Shown: in pieces, positions 25,323 to 33,202 of the stretch | Layout of the letters: each line of letters begins with the position of its first letter | How positions within the stretch are numbered: the first letter of the stretch is position 1 | NCBI GenBank assembly: GCA_964437335.1 | Contig: CAYTGL010000005.1 | Location: 62,001 to 126,000, forward strand | Direction: 5' to 3' | DNA length: 64,000 nucleotides | Origin: JAITWN01 sp964437335 | Lineage (GTDB): Bacteria > Pseudomonadota > Gammaproteobacteria > SZUA-140 | Notes under the pieces: model-generated | The model's database searches: none | What the model was told of the DNA's origin: nothing | What the model saw: the letters and a program-made list of their open reading frames with translations, nothing else | Made by a program: the position numbers and the translations under genes

Positions 25323-27860
25323 TTACTGTAATTCCCGCCTGACCTCGATCCTCTCGTACACCTCGATCTGGTCGCCGGCCCTGATATCGTTGTAATCGCG
25401 CACGCCAATGCCGCATTCGGTGCCGGCCTTGACCTCGCTGACGTCGTCCTTAAAGCGGCGCAGCGACTCGAGCTCGCCCTCGAAGATCACGACATTGTCG
25501 CGCAGCACGCGGATCGGGTTGTTGCGCCTGACCGAGCCTTCGACGACGAGACAACCCGCGACCAGGCCGAACTTCGGCGATCTGAAAACCTCGCGCACCT
25601 CGGCCATGCCGACGATCTGCTCACGGATCTCCGGCGAAAGCATGCCGGTCAGCGCGTGCTTCACCTCGTCGATCACATCATAGATGATACTGTGATAGCG
25701 CAGGTCGACCCCGTTCTCCTCGGCTGTCCGCCGTGCGACCGCATCGGCGCGAACATTGAATCCGATCACGAGCGCACTCGACGCAAGCGCGAGATTGATG
25801 TCGGATTCGGTAATGCCGCCAACGCCGCTCGAGATGACATTGACCGTCACTTCCTCATTCGACAGCCTGGTCAGCGCATCCTTGAGCGCCTCGACCGAGC
25901 CCTGCACGTCGGCCTTGATGACGATATTGATGCCGACGCCCGCTTCCTTGCCGAGCCGCGAGAATACATCCTCGATCCGCGACGACTTTTTCGCGGCAAG
26001 CTTGACGTCACGGAACTTGCCCTGACGGAACAGGGCGACCTCGCGCGCCTTGCGTTCGTCCGCCAGTACGAGCATGTCGTCGCCGGCGTTCGGCGTGCCG
26101 GACAGTCCGAGCACGACGATCGGCATTGACGGGCCCGCCTCGTCGACCCTGCGTCCTGCCTCATCAAGCATCGCGCGCACCCGGCCGTATTCGCAACCCG
26201 CGAGGATCACGTCGCCCCGGCGCAGCGTGCCGTTCTGCACCAGCACCGTTGCGACCGGTCCCCGCCCCTTGTCGAGACTTGATTCGATGACCGTGCCGGT
26301 GGCCGGGCGAGCGGGCACGGCCTTGAGTTCCATGACCTCCGCCTGCAGCAGAATCGCCTCGAGAATGTTGTCGATGCCCTGACCGGTCTTCGCCGATATG
26401 CCAACGAACATCGTATCGCCGCCCCATTCCTCGGGGATCACCTGCTGCGCGACCAGCTCCTGCTTGACGCGGTCGACGTCGGCCTCCGGCTTGTCGATCT
26501 TGTTGATCGCGACGAGAAGCGGCACCCCGGCCGCACGTGCATGCTGTATCGCCTCGATAGTCTGCGGCATGACGCCGTCGTCAGCGGCGACGATCAGCAC
26601 GACGATATCGGTCACCTTTGCGCCGCGTGCGCGCATCGCAGTAAACGCTGCGTGGCCCGGCGTATCGAGGAAGGTGACCATGCCACGGTCAGTCTCGACA
26701 TGATAGGCGCCGATGTGCTGGGTGATGCCGCCGGCTTCACCTGCCGCGACGCGGGTACGACGGATAAAGTCGAGCAGCGAAGTCTTGCCGTGATCGACAT
26801 GCCCCATGATCGTCACCACTGGAGGACGCGTAACGGGTTCACCCTCGCCGTCGAAGTCGACGGGCACCAGCAGCGACTCCTCGATCGCGTTTTCCTGGAG
26901 CAGCCTGGCCTTGTGTCCCATCTCCTCGACGACGACCACCGCGGTATCCCGGTCCAGCACCTGATTGATTGTCACCATACTGCCCATGCTGATCATGGTC
27001 TTGATGACTTCGGCGGCCTTGACCGANNNNNNNNNNACCGACATCTTTTGCGCGAGTTCCGAGACCGAGATCGTCTGCGGGATCGTCACTTCACGGATGA
27101 TCGGTGCGGTCGGCATCTCGAAACCATGCCGGCCAGCGGCCGCGGTTGGAGGCGCGGCCTTCGACCAGGTCTTTTTCTTGCGACGCGCGCCCAGCTTCGA
27201 GGTCGCGACATGCAATTCCTCGCGGCCGTAGCGGGTATCGCGATCATCGCGCTTCTTGCGGCGCTTTCCCTTCTTGTCGCCGGACGGCTTTTCTTCAGCC
27301 TCCGTCTTCGGCGCCGGCGCCTCGACCGGGCGGACTTCACCGGTCTGTTCCTGGGCGGGCGCCTCCGCCACCGGCTCGACTGCCAGGCGTGCGGCTTCCT
27401 GCTCGGGCGCGATCTCGATCGCCTTGTCGACCAGGGCGTCCGCCTCCTGCGTCTTCAGTGCGATCACCGCATCCGGCTTCAGGCCGGCGGCCTCGGCCTC
27501 CCGCGACTTCGCGGCTTCGGATTCCGCGGCGACCAACTCCCCGCGCATCGCGTAGGTGCGCTTGCGGCGGTATTCGACGTTGACTTTGCGAGTCTTGGCC
27601 TTGATCCGTCCGGGCGAAGGCGTACTCTGCTTAAGCTCGCTGACGGTCTTGCGCCGCAGCGTGATCTTCTTCGGTTCGCCTTTGGCGGGCTCGCTGCCGT
27701 GCGCGTTGCGCAGGTGCGACAACAGCTCCATCTTGTCCTTGTCACTGATGGTCTGTTCTTCGTCAGTGACCGCAAGACCGGCCTCGCCCAACTGTGAAAT
27801 CAGACGATCTACCGGGATACCGACAACGTCGGCCAGTTGTTTTACCGTTACATCCGCCAT
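25323..27860 (-). CDS. infB: Translation initiation factor IF-2 (contains a 10-N assembly gap)
   Basis: GTPase that places fMet-tRNA on the 30S subunit. Starts MADVTVKQLADVVGIPVD (IF2 N-terminal domain), then a charged linker, a second IF2-N domain near the gap, the G domain with GHVDHGKTS, DTPGHAAFTAMRARG and NKID, and domains II-IV. About 840 residues once the gap artefact is removed. The Ns fall in the KMS/VKAAEVIK junction and look like a false join rather than missing sequence. The gene lies between nusA and rbfA. Confidence 0.95.
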   Translation of the reverse strand: MADVTVKQLADVVGIPVDRLISQLGEAGLAVTDEEQTISDKDKMELLSHLRNAHGSEPAKGEPKKITLRRKTVSELKQSTPSPGRIKAKTRKVNVEYRRKRTYAMRGELVAAESEAAKSREAEAAGLKPDAVIALKTQEADALVDKAIEIAPEQEAARLAVEPVAEAPAQEQTGEVRPVEAPAPKTEAEEKPSGDKKGKRRKKRDDRDTRYGREELHVATSKLGARRKKKTWSKAAPPTAAAGRHGFEMPTAPIIREVTIPQTISVSELAQKMSXXXXSVKAAEVIKTMISMGSMVTINQVLDRDTAVVVVEEMGHKARLLQENAIEESLLVPVDFDGEGEPVTRPPVVTIMGHVDHGKTSLLDFIRRTRVAAGEAGGITQHIGAYHVETDRGMVTFLDTPGHAAFTAMRARGAKVTDIVVLIVAADDGVMPQTIEAIQHARAAGVPLLVAINKIDKPEADVDRVKQELVAQQVIPEEWGGDTMFVGISAKTGQGIDNILEAILLQAEVMELKAVPARPATGTVIESSLDKGRGPVATVLVQNGTLRRGDVILAGCEYGRVRAMLDEAGRRVDEAGPSMPIVVLGLSGTPNAGDDMLVLADERKAREVALFRQGKFRDVKLAAKKSSRIEDVFSRLGKEAGVGINIVIKADVQGSVEALKDALTRLSNEEVTVNVISSGVGGITESDINLALASSALVIGFNVRADAVARRTAEENGVDLRYHSIIYDVIDEVKHALTGMLSPEIREQIVGMAEVREVFRSPKFGLVAGCLVVEGSVRRNNPIRVLRDNVVIFEGELESLRRFKDDVSEVKAGTECGIGVRDYNDIRAGDQIEVYERIEVRRELQ
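27027..27036. other. Assembly gap (10 N) inside infB
   Basis: Ten Ns flanked on both sides by the same five bases (ACCGA at 27022-27026 and 27037-27041). Collapsing the repeat and the Ns removes 15 bases and restores an uninterrupted Met-Ser-Val-Lys-Ala, which aligns without a gap to the Met-Ala-Val-Lys-Gly of E. coli IF-2. Confidence 0.95.
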
Positions 27861-27913
27861 AAATTCACTGCCTGCCTGTCATTGCCCAATGTTGACTTCC
27901 CGTCGCTGGCGCA

Positions 27914-29449
27914 TCACTCGGCGAGCTGCTTCTCCTTCTCTGGTTCTTCTGCGAACCACGGCGCACGGGCCGTCATGATCAGGCTGCTCGCGCGCTCGGC
28001 GCCGAGCGTTTCATCAATCTCGAGCAGGTCGTCCACCGCCTGCTCGGCCAGATCTTCCTGGGTAACGATGCCGTTGCCCGCAAGCTTGTAGGCCAAGGCC
28101 TTGTCCATACCCTCGAGATTGAGCAGATCCTCGGCCGGTTCACGATCGCCGAGCTTTTCCTCACCGGCGATCGCGTGCGTCAGAAGCACATCACGGGCGC
28201 GATCGCGCAGTTCCTGCACGATATTCTCGTCGAACTCCTCGATCTCGAGCAGCTCCTTGGTCGGCACATACGCGATCTCCTCGATGCTGGAAAAACCTTC
28301 CTGCACGAAGATCAGCGCGATTTCCTCGTCGACGTCGAGCTGCTCCATGAACATCTTCTGCAGCGTGGCGGCCTCGGCTTCGCTTTTCTCCTCGGCCTGC
28401 TGCTCGGTCATGATATTGAGGTCCCATCCCGACAACTGGCTCGCAAGGCGCACGTTCTGTCCGCCGCGGCCGATCGCCTGGGACAGATGCTCCTCCTTGA
28501 CGGCGAGATCCATACTGCCGGATTCTTCATCGACGACGATCGACTCGACCTCGGCCGGCGACATTGCATTGATGACAAACTGCGCCGGATTATCGTCCCA
28601 CAGGATGATATCGATACGCTCGCCGGCAAGCTCGTTAGAGACGCTCTGCACCCGCGAGCCACGCATGCCGACGCAAGCGCCAACCGGATCGATACGCTCG
28701 TCGTTGCTCTTGACCGCAATCTTCGCGCGCGAACCCGGGTCACGCGCGGCGCTGACGATCTCGATCAGACCCTCGCCGACCTCCGGCACTTCGAGCTTGA
28801 ACAGCTCGATCAGCAACTCGGGCGCCGTGCGGCTGATGTGCAGCTGCGGTCCACGCGATTCGGAGCGCACCGCCTTTAAATAGACTCGCAACCGGTCGCC
28901 GGGCCGCACCGACTCGCGCGGGATCAGATCCTCGCGCGACAGCAGCGCCTCGGCATTGCTGCCGACGTCGATGATCACATTGCCGCGATCGATGCGCTTG
29001 ACGACGCCGGTCAGCAGCTCACCGACCCGGTGCTGGTACAGATCGACGACATGGGCGCGCTCGGCCTCGCGAACCTTCTGAATGATGACCTGCTTCGCGG
29101 CCTGTGCGGCGATGCGGCCGAAGGCCAGGGATTCGATCGGCTCCTCGATGAACTCGCCGGGCTGGATATCCGGATGCTTCTCGCGCGCTTCGGCCAGGCT
29201 GATCTGCGCGTCCGGATTCTCGATGACGGCCTCGGGATCGGGCGCGGACTCGTCAATGACCTGCCAGCGGCGAAAGGTATCATAATTGCCCGTATCGCGA
29301 TCGATTGCGACGCGGACATCTATGTCCCCGCTGTAACGCTTCTTGGTCGCCGCAGCCAGCGCCGATTCAATTGCGCTGACGATCACGTCCTTGCCGATGC
29401 CCCGCTCATTGGACACCGCGTCAACGACCATCAAGATTTCCTTGCTCAT
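27914..29449 (-). CDS. nusA: Transcription termination/antitermination protein NusA
   Basis: RNA polymerase elongation factor. 511 residues from MSKEILMVVDAVSNERG: N-terminal polymerase-binding domain (to ~130), S1 domain (VGELLTGVVKRIDRGNVIIDVG), KH1 and KH2 (DPVGACVGMRGSRVQSVSNEL; AIGRGGQNVRLASQLSGW), then two acidic C-terminal repeats (about 365-505), as in E. coli. Its start region lies 65 bases after rimP. The frame extends upstream to 29497 without similarity. Confidence 0.95.
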   Translation of the reverse strand: MSKEILMVVDAVSNERGIGKDVIVSAIESALAAATKKRYSGDIDVRVAIDRDTGNYDTFRRWQVIDESAPDPEAVIENPDAQISLAEAREKHPDIQPGEFIEEPIESLAFGRIAAQAAKQVIIQKVREAERAHVVDLYQHRVGELLTGVVKRIDRGNVIIDVGSNAEALLSREDLIPRESVRPGDRLRVYLKAVRSESRGPQLHISRTAPELLIELFKLEVPEVGEGLIEIVSAARDPGSRAKIAVKSNDERIDPVGACVGMRGSRVQSVSNELAGERIDIILWDDNPAQFVINAMSPAEVESIVVDEESGSMDLAVKEEHLSQAIGRGGQNVRLASQLSGWDLNIMTEQQAEEKSEAEAATLQKMFMEQLDVDEEIALIFVQEGFSSIEEIAYVPTKELLEIEEFDENIVQELRDRARDVLLTHAIAGEEKLGDREPAEDLLNLEGMDKALAYKLAGNGIVTQEDLAEQAVDDLLEIDETLGAERASSLIMTARAPWFAEEPEKEKQLAE

Positions 29450-29513
29450 ATCAACCGCCTCTGCAAAATATCCGTATCGACCTGTCCAATTCCGCAATCC
29501 CGGACGCGATGAC

Positions 29514-29966
29514 CTATATCTCCGGCACCAGCCGCGCCTTTTCTATTCTGTCGAGCGGCAGCCGCACTTCCCGTCCGTCCACTTCCAGCAGGACATCCCC
29601 ACCGCTGAGGCCGTGCAGCAGCCCTCTGAAATTGCGCTGTCCACCGACCGGCATGTCGGTGCGCAATTTGACTTCGTGGCCGCTGAAGCGTTCAAAGTCA
29701 CGCGCGGCGGTCAGCGGCCGGTCGAGCCCCGGCGACGAGACCTCGAGCGTGTAATGCCCGGTGATCGGATCCTCGACATCGAGCACGCCGCTGACCTGGC
29801 GGCTGACCCGCTCGCAATCGTCGACCGTGATCCCGCCTTCCCTGTCGATGTACAGCCGCAGGGTCTGGCCAACGCCGCGCGGAAAATACTCGATCGCGAC
29901 CAGCTCGCATCCCGACAGTTTCACGGCCGGTTCGAGGATCTGCCGCAGTCTCGGGTTGCTCTCCAT
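29514..29966 (-). CDS. rimP: Ribosome maturation factor RimP
   Basis: 30S subunit assembly factor. 150 residues, the usual size, with the conserved VDDCERVSRQVSGVLDVEDPI and YTLEVSSPGLDRPLTAARDFERF. First gene of the rimP-nusA-infB-rbfA-truB-rpsO-pnp operon. Its start lies only 15 bases downstream of an intrinsic terminator in the leader, so expression should depend on read-through. The nearest Shine-Dalgarno candidate (AGGA) is unusually close to the ATG. Confidence 0.94.
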   Translation of the reverse strand: MESNPRLRQILEPAVKLSGCELVAIEYFPRGVGQTLRLYIDREGGITVDDCERVSRQVSGVLDVEDPITGHYTLEVSSPGLDRPLTAARDFERFSGHEVKLRTDMPVGGQRNFRGLLHGLSGGDVLLEVDGREVRLPLDRIEKARLVPEI

Positions 29967-29981
29967 CGTCCTGACCCCGCC

Positions 29982-30010
29982 AAAAACAAAAAGTGGGCCA
30001 TAGGCCCACT
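29982..30010 (-). terminator. Intrinsic terminator in the rimP-nusA operon leader
   Basis: On the minus strand an 8-bp stem (AGTGGGCC / GGCCCACT, 3-base loop) is followed by TTTTTGTTTTT-type bases. It lies about 125-155 nt after the predicted transcription start and ends 15 bases before rimP. That placement suggests attenuation or NusA-dependent feedback on the operon. Confidence 0.8.
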
Positions 30011-30141
30011 CCGACTCCTGCCCGCGCCAGAACGACGCCGGCTTTTCGATACCAAGGCCCGTGAGCGGCCCACCCGACCGGCTCGACTTCTCCGATCGTT
30101 GCTAGAACGTCGCCGAGGCGACCCCTACCTGAAGGTGCACT

Positions 30142-30170
30142 ATTATAGGAACATGATTTTCTTTTTTCAA
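30142..30170 (-). promoter_or_regulatory. Sigma-70 promoter for the rimP-nusA-infB-pnp operon
   Basis: Minus strand: -35 TTGAAA (30165-30170), a 17-base spacer, and a consensus -10 TATAAT (30142-30147). Transcription should start near 30135, giving a leader of about 170 nt before rimP. The closest match to consensus that I saw in the window. Confidence 0.82.
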
Positions 30171-30566
30171 TAAGTACTTACCCGGCCGGTTCCCGCCGGA
30201 TCAAACCGGCGGGTCGGACCTGCTCAAGCGGCTGATCATCCATTGATTTAGCCAACCCGATCTGGTCGCCGAGTATCGACAGGTCAGGCTGACGCTGAAT
30301 AACACCGAAACCATCCGCGGAAACCGCGGGGACTCACGGCAACACGAGGCAATGCACGCCCAATCCATAAAAAAGTATGGACATTATCCATTAATTTAAA
30401 TAAGGTTAAATACTGTTAATTAATGTAGGGCTATTAATTGACAATTTTACTAAGGCTTTTTGCCTTGTATCGGAACGAAACACTGGTCGTCCGGAGCAGG
30501 ATACCCTTGGTCCAGACCCCGGGTTTCGGTAATTAAACCTTTATTAACATAGTATTGGGAGGCAAT
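30171..30566. other. Non-coding stretch between the rimP promoter and a small ORF
   Basis: No protein gene is supported here. It contains a GC hairpin (CCGCCGG...CCGGCGG near 30194-30213), a small hairpin with arms TCCATA/TATGGA (about 30363-30380), an AT-rich block at 30380-30450, and a TTGACA hexamer at about 30437 with no good -10 at the right distance. Nothing matches a riboswitch or RNA family that I recognise. Confidence 0.5.
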
Positions 30567-30659
30567 ATGGTTACGATAGGCCACTACCGGCTGCTGATCG
30601 CCATGTTCGGCACCGCGATTTTTCTTTTCGTCATCCTGCCAATTATTTCCGGCGTCTGA
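30567..30659 (+). CDS. Possible 30-residue membrane microprotein
   Basis: A short frame with a strong ribosome-binding site (GGGAGG, 4 bases before the ATG). It encodes about ten polar or basic residues (MVTIGHYRLL), then one hydrophobic helix (IAMFGTAIFLFVILPII) and a stop. Too short for standard gene callers. A 13-bp GC stem-loop follows 16 bases after the stop. It lies outside the integrated element. No family recognised; a single-span membrane peptide is the inference. Confidence 0.45.
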   Translation: MVTIGHYRLLIAMFGTAIFLFVILPIISGV

Positions 30660-30675
30660 TCGACGGCGCTGACTT

Positions 30676-30715
30676 GCCCACGGCGCGCCCGGGCCTTTCC
30701 GCGCGCGCCGTGGGC
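30676..30715. repeat. Long GC stem-loop downstream of the small ORF
   Basis: Inverted repeat with 13-base arms (GCCCACGGCGCGC at 30676-30688 and its complement at 30703-30715) and a 14-base loop. No T-run follows on either strand. It could stabilise the 3' end of the small ORF's transcript. Confidence 0.5.
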
Positions 30716-30765
30716 GCCGCTTCCGCCTGGAAGCAGAAAGACCAGAAATGCGGTTCCCGGATGTG

Positions 30766-30791
30766 AAAAGGCCAGCGTGAATGCTGGCCTT
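30766..30791 (-). terminator. Displaced terminator of the tRNA-fMet gene
   Basis: A 9-bp stem (AAGGCCAGC / GCTGGCCTT, 6-base loop) with TTTT on the minus strand, and also TTTT after it on the plus strand. It lies 7 bases beyond the 13-base copy of the tRNA-fMet 3' end at 30799-30811. Before the element inserted it would have sat directly after the tRNA gene, now 9 kb away. Confidence 0.65.
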
Positions 30792-30798
30792 GCTGTTT

Positions 30799-30811
30799 TG
30801 GTAGCGGGGGC
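30799..30811 (-). repeat. attL-like copy of the tRNA-fMet 3' end
   Basis: Thirteen bases (plus strand TGGTAGCGGGGGC) identical to the 3' end of the tRNA-fMet gene including CCA, in the same orientation. The sequences diverge just after the core. It marks the left border of the integrated element; the matching copy is at 39782-39794. Confidence 0.8.
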
Positions 30812-30823
30812 CAGATCTTTGAA

Positions 30824-31168
30824 TTACCAACGGTCATCGATCCCGTCTTGATTCCGCTGTTCTGAGATTCCCGCAGGCCGGGAAACGCCGGTGGACTTGG
30901 CGATGGCGGCGGCGGTCTTGCGCTGGCGTTCGGAGAGGCCAGCGGCCTCGGCTGCGCGAGTGACCCCGGTCGGGACGGCACCGTCCCGTTCGACGTTCGG
31001 AAGATTCTCGCCTCGCGCGGTAGGCACCTGTTTCAATAGTTCCCCACACCGCCGAATGGCGCGGGCCTGAATCCGATCCGCCATCTTGCAGACCGTGCAG
31101 ACGTCTGCACTCGGGATCTTGACCCCGGCCGCAGCTCGGGCGCATAGTCTCCACACGGGGCTTTGCAT
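30824..31168 (-). pseudogene. Remnant of a phage protein, truncated at both ends
   Basis: A 114-residue frame whose middle (KMADRIQARAIRRCGELLKQV, then AAEAAGLSERQRKTAAAIA) matches my recollection of a phage/prophage protein with a helical ADRIQARAIRRCGELL core and a DNA-binding-like SERQ..TA segment, normally well over 150 residues. Here the N-terminal part before ADRI is not family-like, and the C-terminus stops 13 bases from the left att core, so it appears cut by the element end. Identification rests on memory of motifs only. Confidence 0.45.
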
Positions 31169-31330
31169 CCTCTACAAGCGGTATCCGCGCCCGTCAGTCA
31201 TGCGGATTTTTTTCGTCTCCGGTTCACGTCGGGCGTCACGGGAAATACGAGACCCGCAAGGGGAATACTCGTGGCCATTCTTGTAGTGGTGCAAAGCGCC
31301 CGGCATCCCACTAACCGGAGGAGCGACACC

Positions 31331-31594
31331 ATGAACCTGATTGAATCCGCCGACGCCCTTTTGGCGCAGTACGAGGCCGAGGCATCCCCTCTCGAAGTCC
31401 AAGAGGTCATCGCCATGATGAAAAAATTTCACTTTCACGCTTTACAAACCGGCGAAAGAACCTATGCGGTCTTGACGACCAATTTGACCGCAGACGGGTT
31501 AGATAAGCTTTGCGCGCTCGTCAGACTTGAAGCCGCCATTGCTATCTACCGTGATAACCAGGATGAACACAGAGACGGCGGCGGCGCGGCATGA
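31331..31594 (+). CDS. Hypothetical small protein of the element
   Basis: 87 residues, start MNLIESADALLAQYEAEASP, chosen because GGAGGA lies 8 bases before the ATG at 31331. The product is mixed alpha/beta-looking, with an acidic N-terminal helix, a YAVLTTNLTADGLDKL stretch and a Gly-rich end. No family recognised. It is one of few plus-strand genes in the left arm, reading towards the minus-strand operon. Its stop overlaps a possible second short frame (ATGA). Confidence 0.65.
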   Translation: MNLIESADALLAQYEAEASPLEVQEVIAMMKKFHFHALQTGERTYAVLTTNLTADGLDKLCALVRLEAAIAIYRDNQDEHRDGGGAA

Positions 31595-31794
31595 GCCGGG
31601 TGGGTTTTCAATTCACGGTAGGGCCAAGGATGGTCCCGGTCTCGATCATGTTGCAAAAGCTGAACCCGTCGATCGCAGCCCGGGCAAACCGCCGCGCCGG
31701 GGAGAGATCTCCCCGATGCAGCGGACCGTCCCTGCCGATGATGGATGCCGGCTCAGCGGCTTGCGGAGTTTTTGTGCCGGGCACCCCCGCATAA
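31591..31794 (+). CDS. Doubtful short ORF coupled to the preceding gene
   Basis: 67-residue frame beginning at an ATGA overlap with the previous stop; no separate ribosome-binding site. It starts MSRVGFQFTVGPRMVPVSIM, but the rest is Arg/Ser/Pro-rich, as in shadow frames. Frames on the other strand of the same stretch (31608-31808, 31646-31846) are about equally good, so this interval is unresolved. Confidence 0.25.
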   Translation: MSRVGFQFTVGPRMVPVSIMLQKLNPSIAARANRRAGERSPRCSGPSLPMMDAGSAACGVFVPGTPA

Positions 31795-31838
31795 TCCCGT
31801 CCGGCCACTGGAAACGCGCCGCCGGCACGCGCGGGATC

Positions 31839-32156
31839 TCAATCAACTACTCCGATCATCGTTCTGACCTGCTGGCGGAAGCGCGCCGCCGCGCCGAGCG
31901 CGCGCCAGGTGGTCATCATTTCCGACCACACCGCCGGCGACCACGCGGCCAGCTTCTCGGGATCGTCGAGGCCGCACGAGGCGGCGCATGCCCGCAGATC
32001 GGCCTCGCTACAGCCGTCCTCGCCCGCCAGCCTTACCCAAAGCTGGGTGAACGCCTGCCGTCGCCGCGCCACCAGCGCTGGATCGGCGAGCATGAATGAG
32101 AGCTGCGCCGGATCCGGCTCCAGGCGCCAGGGGTCAAGATGATCGCCGCGAATCAC
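31839..32156 (-). CDS. Hypothetical protein, last gene of the element operon
   Basis: 105 residues starting at a GTG that overlaps the previous gene's TGA (GTGA). Contains LSFMLADPALVARRRQAFTQLWVRLAGEDG and a Trp-rich segment (AAWSPAVWSEMMTTWRALG), so probably a compact helical protein. No family recognised. The GTG start is preferred because the frame further upstream lies wholly inside the preceding gene and is Arg-rich. Position after the terminase genes suggests a packaging- or head-related accessory role, but nothing in the sequence proves it. Confidence 0.6.
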   Translation of the reverse strand: MIRGDHLDPWRLEPDPAQLSFMLADPALVARRRQAFTQLWVRLAGEDGCSEADLRACAASCGLDDPEKLAAWSPAVWSEMMTTWRALGAAARFRQQVRTMIGVVD

Positions 32157-32683
32157 GGCTGCATCAACGCGATTCGTGCCCGCGCCGCCTCGAGCTGGTC
32201 CCGCACCGGCAGCAGCAGCCGCTCGATCGCCATGGGCGTGGGCGGTCCGGCCAGGAACAGCAGCGCCGCGATCGCATCGACGTCGAGCGTGCCGGCGTCG
32301 ATTCTCTGTTCGATCACACCGGCCGCGACTTCGGTCAGCGCGGCCTTTCTCGCCTGGTTCATGCGATTGATCGCGTTGTCGACGTGACGCTGTTCGAGCC
32401 TGACCTGCTCCCGCGCCTGGTTGAGCAGGCCAGCCAGCCTCTCGTGCGTGACGCGGCAAACGGCAACGCGCGCAGAGACGTGCTCGATCTCCTCGACCGC
32501 GAGTTCGCCTTGCATGAAACCGCGCTCGGCTGCCTGGGCTTGCGGTTCGAGCTGGCCGAGTTCGTCCTCGATTTCGGTGATCTTCGAGATCAGCTCCGAG
32601 ACCTTCGCCGACGCCGCGCTCTCGAGTTCGCGGTGATAATCGATGGCGCGCTCGAACTCTCGGAAATTCTCGACGGCGGTCAT
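32153..32683 (-). CDS. Hypothetical coiled-coil protein of the element
   Basis: 176 residues from MTAVENFREFERAID; the ATG overlaps the stop of the preceding gene (TGA at 32680-32682). Residues about 5-120 are almost entirely helical with heptad-like spacing (KVSELISKITEIEDELGQLEPQ, QARE), typical of a long coiled coil, followed by a more hydrophobic helix pair (AIAALLFLAGPPTPMAIERLLLP). No family recognised. Translationally coupled on both sides. Confidence 0.65.
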   Translation of the reverse strand: MTAVENFREFERAIDYHRELESAASAKVSELISKITEIEDELGQLEPQAQAAERGFMQGELAVEEIEHVSARVAVCRVTHERLAGLLNQAREQVRLEQRHVDNAINRMNQARKAALTEVAAGVIEQRIDAGTLDVDAIAALLFLAGPPTPMAIERLLLPVRDQLEAARARIALMQP

Positions 32684-33123
32684 TCGTCCTCCTCGGCCAT
32701 CGCGATGGCGCTGAGAGTCGGGAAGCACTCCAGCACAACGTACCGCGCCTTCGAGAAATTCATCTCGCCGGTGTCGCGCTGGTATTCTCTGGTCAACTCG
32801 TCGAGCCGTTGGGCGTGCCAGGCGATCTCGTTACGACCGAACGAAGTCCGACGTTTCGGAGTCACGGCGTATTCGAAATCCTCGTCCGTCGTGTCCTTCA
32901 CTGCCGCCTCGAATTGCTCGCGCAGTTCGGGCTGGATCTCAATTACTTTTAGCATCGCCGCTCTGTAGTCCAGGCCCGCGCGGCGCATCAATTTTTTCAC
33001 TTCAAAATGCAGATTCTTTTTGGTCATATCCGATACCTCCCGTGTGTTGTCGATCGAGCCGCCGCCGTGCGCGAAAATAAACGTCAGGCGCGGCTTGCCC
33101 GAAAATTCCAATTGCATGCTCAT
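32680..33123 (-). CDS. Hypothetical protein of the element
   Basis: 147 residues if it starts at 33123 (MSMQLEFSG), where GGGAGG lies 5 bases upstream. A second in-frame ATG at 33027 (MTKKNLHFEVKKLM) has its own GGGAGG at about 8 bases, so a 115-residue form could also be made. The body is helical and charged (YRAAMLKVIEIQPELREQFEAA; WHAQRLDELTREYQRD). No family recognised. It is coupled to the coiled-coil gene downstream. Confidence 0.6.
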   Translation of the reverse strand: MSMQLEFSGKPRLTFIFAHGGGSIDNTREVSDMTKKNLHFEVKKLMRRAGLDYRAAMLKVIEIQPELREQFEAAVKDTTDEDFEYAVTPKRRTSFGRNEIAWHAQRLDELTREYQRDTGEMNFSKARYVVLECFPTLSAIAMAEEDE

Positions 33124-33135
33124 GTGTACCTCCCG

Positions 33136-33201
33136 CTAAATCGAAAGCCAGACGCGAAGCCGCAGTAGCTCCGCCGCCAACAGCCACAATCGCTGCCTCA
33201 T
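33136..33201 (-). CDS. Possible 21-residue peptide after the terminase gene
   Basis: The ATG is one base after the terminase stop, with GGAGGA from the terminase 3' end 7 bases upstream, and the frame ends 13 bases before the next start. It encodes about 21 residues, mostly Leu, Arg and Ala (MRQRLWLLAAELLRLRVWLS), an amphipathic-looking helix. Could be a real coupled microprotein or a chance frame in a 79-base gap. Confidence 0.3.
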   Translation of the reverse strand: MRQRLWLLAAELLRLRVWLSI

Positions 33202-33202
33202 T

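Noticed and set aside
30300..30390. Possible riboswitch (GEMM/c-di-GMP or cobalamin-like) in the gene-free stretch
   Set aside because: Short motifs only loosely resembled known aptamers; the conserved cores were absent on both strands.
31527..32099. 190-residue plus-strand frame within the element
   Set aside because: Overlaps the supported 87-residue gene in another frame, then runs antisense to the GTG-started minus-strand gene; Arg/Pro/His-rich.
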